A DNA stretch of 34,890 nucleotides from Candidatus Fermentibacterota bacterium. Its GTDB lineage: Bacteria > JAFGKV01. Position 1 is the stretch's first letter; every line of letters starts with the position of its first letter. Of this stretch, positions 1-8,109 are shown in pieces. The notes beneath the pieces were generated by a model. It made no database searches, was not told where the DNA came from, and was given only the letters and a program-made list of their open reading frames with translations. Both the position numbers and the translations under genes were made by a program. The stretch lies in assembly GCA_030620115.1 (NCBI GenBank), contig JAUXFG010000028.1:1-34890 (forward strand). Direction: 5' to 3'.

Positions 1-54
1 CCCTTGCGGCGCAAGGCATTCACGAAAGCCCGCGAAATAAAAGTGAAACTGGAG

Positions 55-271
55 CCCGGACTTCTCACCAGTTTTCGGCTGCAACCACCGATATGGCATC
101 GCCTGCTTTCCGCCAGCTGGCGGACTTCGTCGGCCTCCTCGATCCGCCGGCTGGCGGAAAGAGGATACGCCTGCGGGGTCCTCGGTCATCCCGCACCCAA
201 AGCGTTGGGTGCGGGACAGCCACAGCCAACTACGCCGCTTCGCGACGAAAGCCGGTGAGAAGTCCGGGTTA
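55..271. repeat. Composite palindromic repeat, copy 1
   Basis: A 15-base perfect inverted repeat bounds this stretch: CCCGGACTTCTCACC at 55-69 and its reverse complement at 252-266, with the match continuing imperfectly inward (TTTTCG against CGAAAG). Inside are a near-perfect inverted pair (about 109-126 and 140-157, each half itself palindromic around CCGCCAGCTGGCGG) and a 26-base hairpin at about 190-215 with 11-base arms and an AGCG loop. The part from about 186 to 270 recurs almost unchanged, inverted, at 20697-20797. The right end carries TTAA and the left end does not. No transposase is encoded. Long open frames run through it on the plus strand, but they follow the repeat and look spurious. 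It is best read as a non-autonomous, MITE-like or REP-like element. Confidence 0.75.
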
Positions 272-356
272 ACTCCCTCTTGATTTTCCCACGGACTGGC
301 TCGTAATATGTTTCAATAGGAACCGTGCCGCATTGCTCTGCGGACCTTTCATTCAT
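186..356 (-). CDS. Short ORF, possibly a gene start cut by the repeat
   Basis: This 56-codon leftward frame starts at an ATG preceded by a strong ribosome binding site (AGGAGGA, about 361-367, a few bases upstream). The first 28 or so residues (starting MNERSAEQCG and including ETYYEPVRGK) come from sequence unique in this window. The remainder is translated from the palindromic repeat and ends at a TGA inside it. The good ribosome site and protein-like N-terminus suggest a real gene whose downstream part was displaced or replaced by the repeat. It diverges from the glycosyltransferase gene at 399 with only 42 bases between the starts. No family is recognised. It could equally be a chance frame. 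Confidence 0.25.
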   Translation of the reverse strand: MNERSAEQCGTVPIETYYEPVRGKIKRELTRTSHRLSSRSGVVGCGCPAPNALGAG

Positions 357-385
357 ATCATCCTCCTCACTCTACAGGTGCTTTG

Positions 386-392
386 AAGGAGG
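386..392 (+). promoter_or_regulatory. Shine-Dalgarno site for the gene at 399
   Basis: AAGGAGG lies six bases before the ATG at 399 and fixes that start. No convincing promoter could be picked out in the short stretch upstream. Confidence 0.8.
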
Positions 393-398
393 CTGGCA

Positions 399-3300
399 AT
401 GACCGTCGTTGAAATGCTCGAATACCTCAGAGTTCAAGAAATCGAGACTTGGTTCGACTTGGGACTCTTCATAGACAGATTCAGAGAGAAACGGAAAACA
501 CCTACAGCAGAGTTCGCGGACTTCTTCGAGGACTTCCGTGAGGCTATCCGCAAGGGTGGCATCGGCTTTATTACCTACAATTACGGAATTGATGGCGTAA
601 CAATCGAGATCACAAAGTACTCCAGATGCTTTCGTCAGCTCCTGCCGAATGTTCCTATCCATTTCATAGGTGGAGGATTCCTGCCGGAGGGGAAACACCT
701 TATCGATCCTTCATACAAGACATTCACAATGGAAACAGTTTCATCATTTCATGATTGGCCGCTCTTCCAGGACTTTTTTCTCACCAAACTAGAGAGAGGC
801 AGCCCCGAATACAACGCATTGATACATCGCTATTGGTCGGAGGTATTGAAGATAACGGAGGAATTGGGAGAATACGTAGAAAAGCAGAAGCTCAATCTCC
901 TCTATCTTGTCAATGTTTGTTCAAATCCCGGCAATGTGTCATTGAGTCTGGCCGTTGTACTGATATCTGAGTGCCTGGGCATCCCTGTCATCAGCAACAA
1001 TCATGACTTCTATTGGGAGGGAGGCAATCGATCCGTTGATATCGTAACCAAACACCTGCCGAAAGGCCCTCGAGATCTCTTCTTCACCAATTCAGACATT
1101 GGAGAGTTCTTTTCTCTTATCGAGGTCCTGTTTCCTTGGGAGTCACGTTCCTGGATCTCCGTCAACATTAACAAGAACCAAAGCAGACATATCATCGAAA
1201 TGAATGGGCACAATCCAGCAAACGTCTGCGAAGTGAATACCGCTGTCGACATCAATTCATATCGAACAACCTCCAACACGGAGAAGATTAGAGCGTTCGT
1301 GCAGGTTTCGGACATCTTGGCAAGATATGGCCCGGATCTCAGGGTGTGCACTACGGATGAAGTTCTCAAACACAAGCTCGTGACGGAGGAGGAACCCAAA
1401 CCGGTTTTGATCGGAGCAAGAGGACTCGGATCTTTCGATTTCTGCAACAATAACATCGTTTTTCTACAACCCACCCGAGTAATGGCCAGAAAGCGCATAG
1501 AGGTCGCGTTTGATCTTCTATCTAGGCTTTTTACAATTGAGGAAATTGATCTACGGTTCCGTCAGAATCCTTTTCTACACATAACAATCCTAGTAACTGG
1601 GCCAATAGCAGCAGGTCACTTTGAGTATTTCGAGAGACTCATACTACGTTATTCCGAGTTTATCTCAGGTCTGGCCGATGATTACAAAGATCGTGTTTTA
1701 ATGGGATTCCTCTTCAGCGAATTCGACAGGAAGAGGTTCATTGAGAAATACAGTGTTCCTCTTACCATTCCGGAGATCTACAATATCGCTTCACTCGTTC
1801 TTCTTCCAAGTGAAACTGAAGGACGCGGTCTTCCGATCATAGAAGCAGCGGCGTCAGGTATCCCTATCTTTGTTCATAGATACCATCCCAGGACAGTGTA
1901 CGATGAAGTTATCGGTAAGCATCTCCCGGAGTCCGACCGGCTCAAAGTACTAGAGTTTGAAGAGAACTCAATTGACGAGAGGTTGCTCCAGCGAATCTCT
2001 CAGTGGGTATTTTCCCCTCAGAGATTCGCTGGAGACATTGAGGATAATCATCGGGTGTTGGCAAAGCGCTACAGTATCAAGACCCTCGAGCACAACATAG
2101 ATGATGTCCTCCATCGGCTCTATCGCCAACTAAAACCAAATCAGTTCAGTATTCAGCGAGTAACCCATGCGATGGCTGAGTATCAAGAAGCGATTTGCCT
2201 AAAGGATGAGGATACTCGAGGTCTGCTCAATACAGCATGCCGCCACTACTTGCCTGGCTACGGCCGTTTGTCCTTTATGCTTCACCTGAAGTCACTCATA
2301 GACCCGAGCTATTTCAGAGTTGAAGAGCAGCAGATACGCGGAATGGCGATGCGATTTGCGAGAACACTAGTGGATGACACTCCCGGGATAGACCGAACAA
2401 ATACGGAGAGGCTTCACCTATTTTACAATAGCATCGATAATATCTTCCGTTATAAGAAAGGCGAGATAGCCGTTCGACACGATCATTCTTTTGCCTATAG
2501 ACATCGCAACAAGGATCACTACCCGTACCAGGATTTGACATATCAACAGCTGACTGGGCTGATCAATATGCTTTTCAACAAGATATTCGCTCCCACCTCT
2601 CCTCTTGTCTTTGGACGGATACCCCATCTTTTCGCCGATGTTCGTCTTGCTCTGTCGCAGCTGACAGACAGTTCAAACCTTGCCATTGATGATAGAGATC
2701 GTTTGATCAGCAAACTGGCGGAACGGATTCCACTCGGCCTTTTTCCATGCGAGTACATCAAGCACACCGTTGATTTTTTCGCCCTCCAACATATACGCGC
2801 ACAGTTCAACCTCGGGTTCTCCGAGGAGCTCACGGAGACGCACTTCGCCGCTGGCTCTTCTTCAATTACTCCTGCTTACGTGTTTTGCCCTGAGAAACCG
2901 CTTGGAAAGAGGGCAACAGCAGGTGCACTTGAGTCCCACATCAAAACAAGCGGGGATCCCGAGCTGAACCTGCTTCTCAAAGCTGGGCTGCTGAAGATCG
3001 TGAGGACCAACCACTGGGGCCTTGGAATCGACTTGGCGCAGCTTGGTGAACACGCCTTGAGTGTACTGCAGAAGATTCGTGTAGAGAACGGGTGTGTGAT
3101 TACATGTGACCCCCATGCAGCGCTCATGACCGACATCATTGACATCGACAGATTCCACATCGGTCGTGTGGAAAATGAATTGACAGCCAGGATCATGGGA
3201 ATCCCCTTGGGCAGCGGCTATGTACAGTTCGTACCCGCCGGTATCCGCACAACCCTTGCATTTCCCACCCCCATCCAGACATCGAAGGACTTCAGTGAGG

Positions 3301-4580
3301 CACTGAAGAGCCCGCTGTACACTCAGCTATCAGAGCTGCTTGGGGAGGGCAAGCTCTTGGGGCTGATAAAGAAGGACGCAGAAACAAGAGGCTCTCCAAT
3401 CGAAGCGGTGCTGTCGAAGCTTTCTGCCCGGTATCTCGGGGAACAAGAAAAGGAGGAAGAGACTTCGGTCTCATATGAGTACGTCAGCGGTGTGTATGAT
3501 GATAAGCTACCTTGGCACGGAGTGATGGCTCGGATGGACACGCGGGTACCGGAAGGCAAGTGGCGATTTGCCGCCATCTGTAGCAAGAGCCGGAGAAAGG
3601 TTACTGAATTCATTGAGGAATTTCAGAGAGAGACAGGCAAGCGAATCCAAGTGGCGTGGAACGGCGGATACATGCTCAATGCGGAACTTGTGGGGAAACT
3701 CGGACTGCCGGAGACCTATATCGGATCCCCTTTGGGGCTGATTGTTTCGAACGGCGAAGTGCTCTGTCCTCCTCTATTCAACAAACCTGCCTTTATCTCA
3801 TATCCAGATGGGAGATTGGAGGTAAGAAGGGTGAACTCGCGTGATGGTTTCACCGTCTCAGGCAGCGGAACTAGCATAGTCTTCACACGAGAACACTACA
3901 ATGTGAAAAACCCCATGGAAAACCTCTCCTTTTATGATTTACTCTATGACGAGAAGGAGATCCCGGGGGACGGTCGCGTCATTGTTCGCCTGGCTGGCAA
4001 CATGATCAAAGAGGTCATCGAGACAGAAAGAGGTCAGACTATCCCTGTAGTCCCAGTGGGTGTTGTACTCTCGTTCCCTCCTTTCCTGTTTCCCAACCAG
4101 TGGAAGACTTACCCCAAACCCCTACACATTCATATGACAGGGTGGGAGGGAATCCAGAACGCGATAGAGGCAGGGCCACTTTTGGTAGGTGATGGAGGCA
4201 ATGCCGATATTGATATGGAAATCGAGGGTTGGAAGACGGAGAATTCCATACGGACCCAAGCTGCACGCCTTGACTTCACGGATATGCGGGGACCGAAGAT
4301 AGCGGTTGGACTTGAGGATTCAGGTGGGGTATGCGTTCTGGCCATAAATGGCAGGATCAGGGAATCTGTGGGGGCCACCCATCAGAATATGGCCGAAATC
4401 CTCATTTCGAATGGGGTGGTGAAGGCTATGGGACTAGATCCCGGAGGAAGCAGCACCTTGTTTGCGTGCGGAAGAGTACTGAACATATCTCCTTTCAACT
4501 CAGAGTACGAGAAAGATGTTCTCTCTCTGCCTCCTGAACCCCGCCCCGTGGGCAATGCAGTCGTGGGTTGGATAGACTAG
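399..4580 (+). CDS. Giant GT4-like glycosyltransferase fused to a phosphodiester glycosidase (NAGPA) domain
   Basis: A 1393-residue protein without an obvious signal peptide. After about 50 helical residues, a GT-B glycosyltransferase of the family 4 type spans about 50-580. It has an N-terminal IDGVTIE segment, HDFYWE at 202-207, an ARKR segment near 364 and the E-x7-E donor-site motif (Glu474 and Glu482, in SETEGRGLP). Residues of about 600-1030 match nothing I recognise. About 1030-1393 resembles the phosphodiester glycosidase family (NAGPA, DUF2233 type): WNGGYMLN near 1087, an EAGPLLV segment, a NGR...SVGAT segment and GLDPGGSS near 1345. NAGPA relatives remove sugars linked through a phosphodiester, so one chain may both build and trim a glycan or sugar-phosphate polymer. 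The next gene encodes a smaller relative of the N-terminal half. By eye the gene is more AT-rich than the rest of the window, which hints at transfer. Domain identities are fairly firm; substrate is unknown. Confidence 0.85.
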   Translation: MTVVEMLEYLRVQEIETWFDLGLFIDRFREKRKTPTAEFADFFEDFREAIRKGGIGFITYNYGIDGVTIEITKYSRCFRQLLPNVPIHFIGGGFLPEGKHLIDPSYKTFTMETVSSFHDWPLFQDFFLTKLERGSPEYNALIHRYWSEVLKITEELGEYVEKQKLNLLYLVNVCSNPGNVSLSLAVVLISECLGIPVISNNHDFYWEGGNRSVDIVTKHLPKGPRDLFFTNSDIGEFFSLIEVLFPWESRSWISVNINKNQSRHIIEMNGHNPANVCEVNTAVDINSYRTTSNTEKIRAFVQVSDILARYGPDLRVCTTDEVLKHKLVTEEEPKPVLIGARGLGSFDFCNNNIVFLQPTRVMARKRIEVAFDLLSRLFTIEEIDLRFRQNPFLHITILVTGPIAAGHFEYFERLILRYSEFISGLADDYKDRVLMGFLFSEFDRKRFIEKYSVPLTIPEIYNIASLVLLPSETEGRGLPIIEAAASGIPIFVHRYHPRTVYDEVIGKHLPESDRLKVLEFEENSIDERLLQRISQWVFSPQRFAGDIEDNHRVLAKRYSIKTLEHNIDDVLHRLYRQLKPNQFSIQRVTHAMAEYQEAICLKDEDTRGLLNTACRHYLPGYGRLSFMLHLKSLIDPSYFRVEEQQIRGMAMRFARTLVDDTPGIDRTNTERLHLFYNSIDNIFRYKKGEIAVRHDHSFAYRHRNKDHYPYQDLTYQQLTGLINMLFNKIFAPTSPLVFGRIPHLFADVRLALSQLTDSSNLAIDDRDRLISKLAERIPLGLFPCEYIKHTVDFFALQHIRAQFNLGFSEELTETHFAAGSSSITPAYVFCPEKPLGKRATAGALESHIKTSGDPELNLLLKAGLLKIVRTNHWGLGIDLAQLGEHALSVLQKIRVENGCVITCDPHAALMTDIIDIDRFHIGRVENELTARIMGIPLGSGYVQFVPAGIRTTLAFPTPIQTSKDFSEALKSPLYTQLSELLGEGKLLGLIKKDAETRGSPIEAVLSKLSARYLGEQEKEEETSVSYEYVSGVYDDKLPWHGVMARMDTRVPEGKWRFAAICSKSRRKVTEFIEEFQRETGKRIQVAWNGGYMLNAELVGKLGLPETYIGSPLGLIVSNGEVLCPPLFNKPAFISYPDGRLEVRRVNSRDGFTVSGSGTSIVFTREHYNVKNPMENLSFYDLLYDEKEIPGDGRVIVRLAGNMIKEVIETERGQTIPVVPVGVVLSFPPFLFPNQWKTYPKPLHIHMTGWEGIQNAIEAGPLLVGDGGNADIDMEIEGWKTENSIRTQAARLDFTDMRGPKIAVGLEDSGGVCVLAINGRIRESVGATHQNMAEILISNGVVKAMGLDPGGSSTLFACGRVLNISPFNSEYEKDVLSLPPEPRPVGNAVVGWID

Positions 4581-4679
4581 GCTTCCCTCGTTCGGACGGC
4601 GATCGCTTGCCTTACATCGCCGGCGCTGTATACTTTCTCAGCGTATCGTAGCCTTTGCGGAATGGATATGGGTGTCGAT

Positions 4680-5954
4680 ATGCGTATTGGTGTTATCATC
4701 GGCAGAATTGGAGACATCGACGGCGTTTCGTTGGAGACCGAGAAATGGATCCATGTGCTGGAAAAAATGGGACATGAGATCTATGTCATTTCGGGTAGGT
4801 TTACGGATCACCACGCTGACAGTGAAAAGAATACCCTTCTTCCTATGTTATCATTCTACTCACCTGAGTGCGAGTGGGAGCAGAAGAGAGCCTTCTACTT
4901 TCCAGATGAGGACCCAGGTGAGCTTTTGCGCCATCTTGACCACGCCTCGGAAGTTATTGCAATTCAGCTATTCAAGTGGATCATAAGAAATGACATTGAG
5001 GTGATCTTGGTGGAAAACGCGGGCGCCTTGCCGTGCCATCTGTCGATGGGTATGGGCATCAAGCAATTGGTTGAACATACGAGGATACCAACGATCTGTC
5101 ATGACCATGACTTCTACTGGGAACGCGGTGATAGATATCGCACACCACATCCGGAGGTAGAAGAGATCGTCGAGAGCACTTTCCCGATTCAAATCCCCCA
5201 CGTGCGTCATGCTGTTATCAACTCGTTTGATCATGAAGGTCTAATGAACAGATTCAACATAGACTCGGCGATTGTTCCGAATGTGATGGACTTCAGCAAG
5301 CCGTACGCATTGAGCGATAGCTACAATAGTGACATGCCATCCAACCTCGGTCTCGACAGTGACGATATTCCTCTCTTCCAAGTGACGCGTATTGTGAAGC
5401 GCAAAGGGATCAAAACCGCCATCGATCTGATAGAGAGACTTGACGACAAGAGAGTGAAGTTGGTTGTCACAGGAAGCAAAGCGGACGATGAGAGGTTCGG
5501 ATACTTCAGACAGCTCATGGATATCATTCAGACGAAGAGACTAGAAGACAGAGTCTTCTTCGGCAGCCATCGAATCCTTCCCAGAAGAGGAAAAACCTAT
5601 GGGGGGCTGAAGATCTACTCCATCGCCGACGCGTACGCAAATGCGAGAGCTTGCACCTATTTCAGCACGTACGAAGGCTTTGGCAATGCTTTCCTTGAAT
5701 GTGTGGCAGCGAAGAAGCCCATCTTTGTGAACAACTATAAGCCAGTCTATTGGACTGAAATCGGCAGTAAAGGATTTAAGACTGTTATGATCGAAGACAG
5801 TGTTTTGACAGACGAAGCAGTTAACGAGATCAATAACATCATCCATGATAATAGTCTCTGCAAGGAGATAGGTGAGTATAATTTTGACATAGGCAGTAGG
5901 TACTTTAGCTATGATGTGCTTGAATATCAGCTGGAAAGGCTCTTCTCTTTTTGA
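4680..5954 (+). CDS. GT4 glycosyltransferase, HDFYWE subfamily
   Basis: A 424-residue GT-B fold glycosyltransferase. The N-terminus has the nucleotide-sugar transferase pattern IGRIGDIDGVSLETEKW. HDFYWERGDRY follows at 143-153, the phosphate-binding VKRKG segment near 239, and the E-x7-E motif at Glu332/Glu340 (YEGFGNAFLE). The DGVSLE start and HDFYWE motif resemble proteins annotated as mannosylglucosyl-3-phosphoglycerate synthases and related family 4 enzymes. I cannot assign donor or acceptor from sequence alone. It shares both motifs with the N-terminal half of the preceding 1393-residue protein, so the two are paralogues, about 100 bases apart on one strand and probably co-transcribed. 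ATGs at 4662 and 4668 are in frame, but the one at 4680 starts right at the fold; none has a strong ribosome site. Confidence 0.85.
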   Translation: MRIGVIIGRIGDIDGVSLETEKWIHVLEKMGHEIYVISGRFTDHHADSEKNTLLPMLSFYSPECEWEQKRAFYFPDEDPGELLRHLDHASEVIAIQLFKWIIRNDIEVILVENAGALPCHLSMGMGIKQLVEHTRIPTICHDHDFYWERGDRYRTPHPEVEEIVESTFPIQIPHVRHAVINSFDHEGLMNRFNIDSAIVPNVMDFSKPYALSDSYNSDMPSNLGLDSDDIPLFQVTRIVKRKGIKTAIDLIERLDDKRVKLVVTGSKADDERFGYFRQLMDIIQTKRLEDRVFFGSHRILPRRGKTYGGLKIYSIADAYANARACTYFSTYEGFGNAFLECVAAKKPIFVNNYKPVYWTEIGSKGFKTVMIEDSVLTDEAVNEINNIIHDNSLCKEIGEYNFDIGSRYFSYDVLEYQLERLFSF

Positions 5955-6027
5955 CACCTGCACCTTGTGATGGTAGCTCTGTTGGGACATAGCAATCCCG
6001 TGCCAGTTGCACTGAGGGTTCGCAGTC

Positions 6028-8106
6028 CTAGCCCGCCTCAAGAACCCCGAGGAGGTCGGTGGCCACAAGAGCCTCTAGATCGGTTGCTCTTGTGGGGTCG
6101 TCCCTGCAATCCTCCATGATCTGGTCTGCACAACGCCTTGCCACCACTACGAGACGCGGGTCAGTGAGCAGGAGCCCCGGGATCCGGCCATGCTGCCGGG
6201 GACCAAGAAGCTCGCCGGGGCCTCGAAGCTCGAGATCACGATCTGCGAGTATGAAGCCATCGTTCGTGCCCAGCAAAGCTTCCATCCGCCTCTCGGCGTC
6301 TTCTGTCGGGTTCTTGCCGGTGACAAGGATGCAGAGTGCCTCCTGGCCGGCACGCCCGACTCGTCCCCGCAGTTGATGGAGTTGGGCGAGACCGAAGCGT
6401 TCCGCACCATCGATCAAGACCACGCCGGCGCCGAGGGCATCCACGCCCACTTCGATGACTGTGGTGCAGACCAATGCCTTGATTTTGCCGGCGGTAAAAT
6501 CATAGAGTATCCGCTCCTTATCCACGCCATTCATCCGGCCATGGAGAAGGCCCACATCAACGTGGGAGAGCACACCTGCGGAAAGCTCCTGACAGAGCTC
6601 AGTAGCCCCCGTGGCTTCCAATTGGTCTGACTCGGACACCAGTGGAGCCACCACATACCCCTGATGGCCCTCATCAATTGCCCGACACAACATGGAAAGC
6701 GCTCTCTTCCGGTCTTCAGCCTCGAGCCAGATAGTATGCACTGGCTTCCTGCCGGGAGGCATCTCATCGAGAACCGACAGATCCAAGTGGCCGTACGCGG
6801 TCAGCGCCAGGCTTCGGGGTATCGGTGTGGCAGTCATGATGAGCACATGAGGAGCCAGACCTTTGCCCGCAAGCTGCGCACGCTGTGCCAGCCCGAATCG
6901 ATGCTGTTCATCAACCACTACCAGAGCGAGATCACCAAACGCAACCCCCTCTTGTATGAGTGCCTGTGTACCGATCACCAGGTTGGGTTCCCCGGAGGCT
7001 GCCGCAGAGAGAATCTCCTTACGCTCCGACTTCCGTGTCGAGCCTGTCAGCAGTCGAGCTTCATGCCCCACGGCGCGCATCCACGGGGCGATTACCCTGT
7101 AGTGCTGCTCCGCCAGAACTTCCGTGGGCGCCATGAGGGCAGCTTGATGCCCATGGCCCAGGCTGACCATCATCGCACCGGCCGCTACCACCGTTTTCCC
7201 GGATCCCACATCACCCTGCAAGAGCCTGTGCATGGGGTATGGGTTCGCCATATCGCCGCGTATCTCGCCCAGCGCATGCGATTGCGCTGCGGTCAGAGAA
7301 AAGGGCAATGCATGCAAGAATGACCTCAGTGCGGGTACACCGCCCCTCATGGGTTGCGATGAAGACTCACGCAGCTCTTCTCGTCGCTTGAGTACGAGAA
7401 GTTGGTAGGGAATCAGGGCCTCCACGCGGATACGATCCGCCGACAGGCGTGCGCTCCCATACGTGGATGGGTAGTGCACCCCGTGCAGGGCCTTTCGCAG
7501 GTCGGGCCAGCGATGTTTTGCGGCAATATCATCTGGTACCGCTCCGCGCACATCTCCTGGCAAAACAGATAAAGCAGCCCTGATCCACGCACGGATCCTG
7601 CCTTGGCTCAGACCCGCAGTGAGATGATATACCGGAAGCAACGGTTCGATCTCTCCCCGAATACGCTCAACCTGCGGGTGCATGATGGTTGGAGCTCCCT
7701 TGGTAGCGACCTTGCCCCAGACCAGGACCTCTTCGTCGTCCAGCCAGTTTTTCCCCCATACGAATCCGCCGAACCATAGGCATCGGATGGAGCCGGTATC
7801 GTCGGTCAACAGAGATCCCCGCATCCTCCTCCGTCCTCTGCCAAGATGGATCGTTGCGGAGGAAAGCCGCCCCTTGAACAGACCTTCCACTCCTGGGCGG
7901 GCTGAGGCCACTGGAATGATGGTGGACCTGTCAAGGTATCGCATGGGAAGATGGAAAAGGAGCTGCCCCACGGTGGCGATGCCCAGGCTACTCAGGAGCT
8001 CTTCGCCTTTGGGTCCTACGCCCTTGATAGCTGTTACAGATTGGGCAAGATAGCTCCGTCCCTCGCTCCCCAGGCCCCGGGAGCCGGGGAGGCAGCCATC
8101 GTCCAC
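6028..8106 (-). CDS. recG: ATP-dependent DNA helicase RecG
   Basis: RecG remodels stalled replication forks and branch-migrates Holliday junctions. The 692 residues match the usual length of the family (E. coli RecG is 693). A helix-hairpin-helix-like start (IKGVGPKGEELLSSLGI, about 27-43) leads into the OB-fold wedge domain. Next come Walker A GDVGSGKT (298-305), a DEQH box (399-402, continuing RFG), the TATPIPRSLA segment, and the late motifs QLRGRVGRAG and PGELLGPRQHG. The start is a GTG three bases after the stop of the upstream envelope gene (TGA-GAA-GTG, same frame), so it is translated as the last gene of a three-gene leftward operon. The preceding ribosome site (GGAG about ten bases off) is modest. 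A DNA repair helicase behind an outer membrane protein is an odd partnership and probably simple co-transcription. Confidence 0.97.
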   Translation of the reverse strand: MDDGCLPGSRGLGSEGRSYLAQSVTAIKGVGPKGEELLSSLGIATVGQLLFHLPMRYLDRSTIIPVASARPGVEGLFKGRLSSATIHLGRGRRRMRGSLLTDDTGSIRCLWFGGFVWGKNWLDDEEVLVWGKVATKGAPTIMHPQVERIRGEIEPLLPVYHLTAGLSQGRIRAWIRAALSVLPGDVRGAVPDDIAAKHRWPDLRKALHGVHYPSTYGSARLSADRIRVEALIPYQLLVLKRREELRESSSQPMRGGVPALRSFLHALPFSLTAAQSHALGEIRGDMANPYPMHRLLQGDVGSGKTVVAAGAMMVSLGHGHQAALMAPTEVLAEQHYRVIAPWMRAVGHEARLLTGSTRKSERKEILSAAASGEPNLVIGTQALIQEGVAFGDLALVVVDEQHRFGLAQRAQLAGKGLAPHVLIMTATPIPRSLALTAYGHLDLSVLDEMPPGRKPVHTIWLEAEDRKRALSMLCRAIDEGHQGYVVAPLVSESDQLEATGATELCQELSAGVLSHVDVGLLHGRMNGVDKERILYDFTAGKIKALVCTTVIEVGVDALGAGVVLIDGAERFGLAQLHQLRGRVGRAGQEALCILVTGKNPTEDAERRMEALLGTNDGFILADRDLELRGPGELLGPRQHGRIPGLLLTDPRLVVVARRCADQIMEDCRDDPTRATDLEALVATDLLGVLEAG

Positions 8107-8109
8107 TTC

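Noticed and set aside
3-270. Long open plus-strand frames at the window start (one reading 3-270, another 4-258)
   Set aside because: They run through the palindromic repeat and its inner inverted pair; two frames being open at once reflects repeat composition, not coding.
4581-4661. Terminator after the giant glycosyltransferase gene
   Set aside because: GGCGAT/ATCGCC could pair, but the stem is short and there is no T-run.
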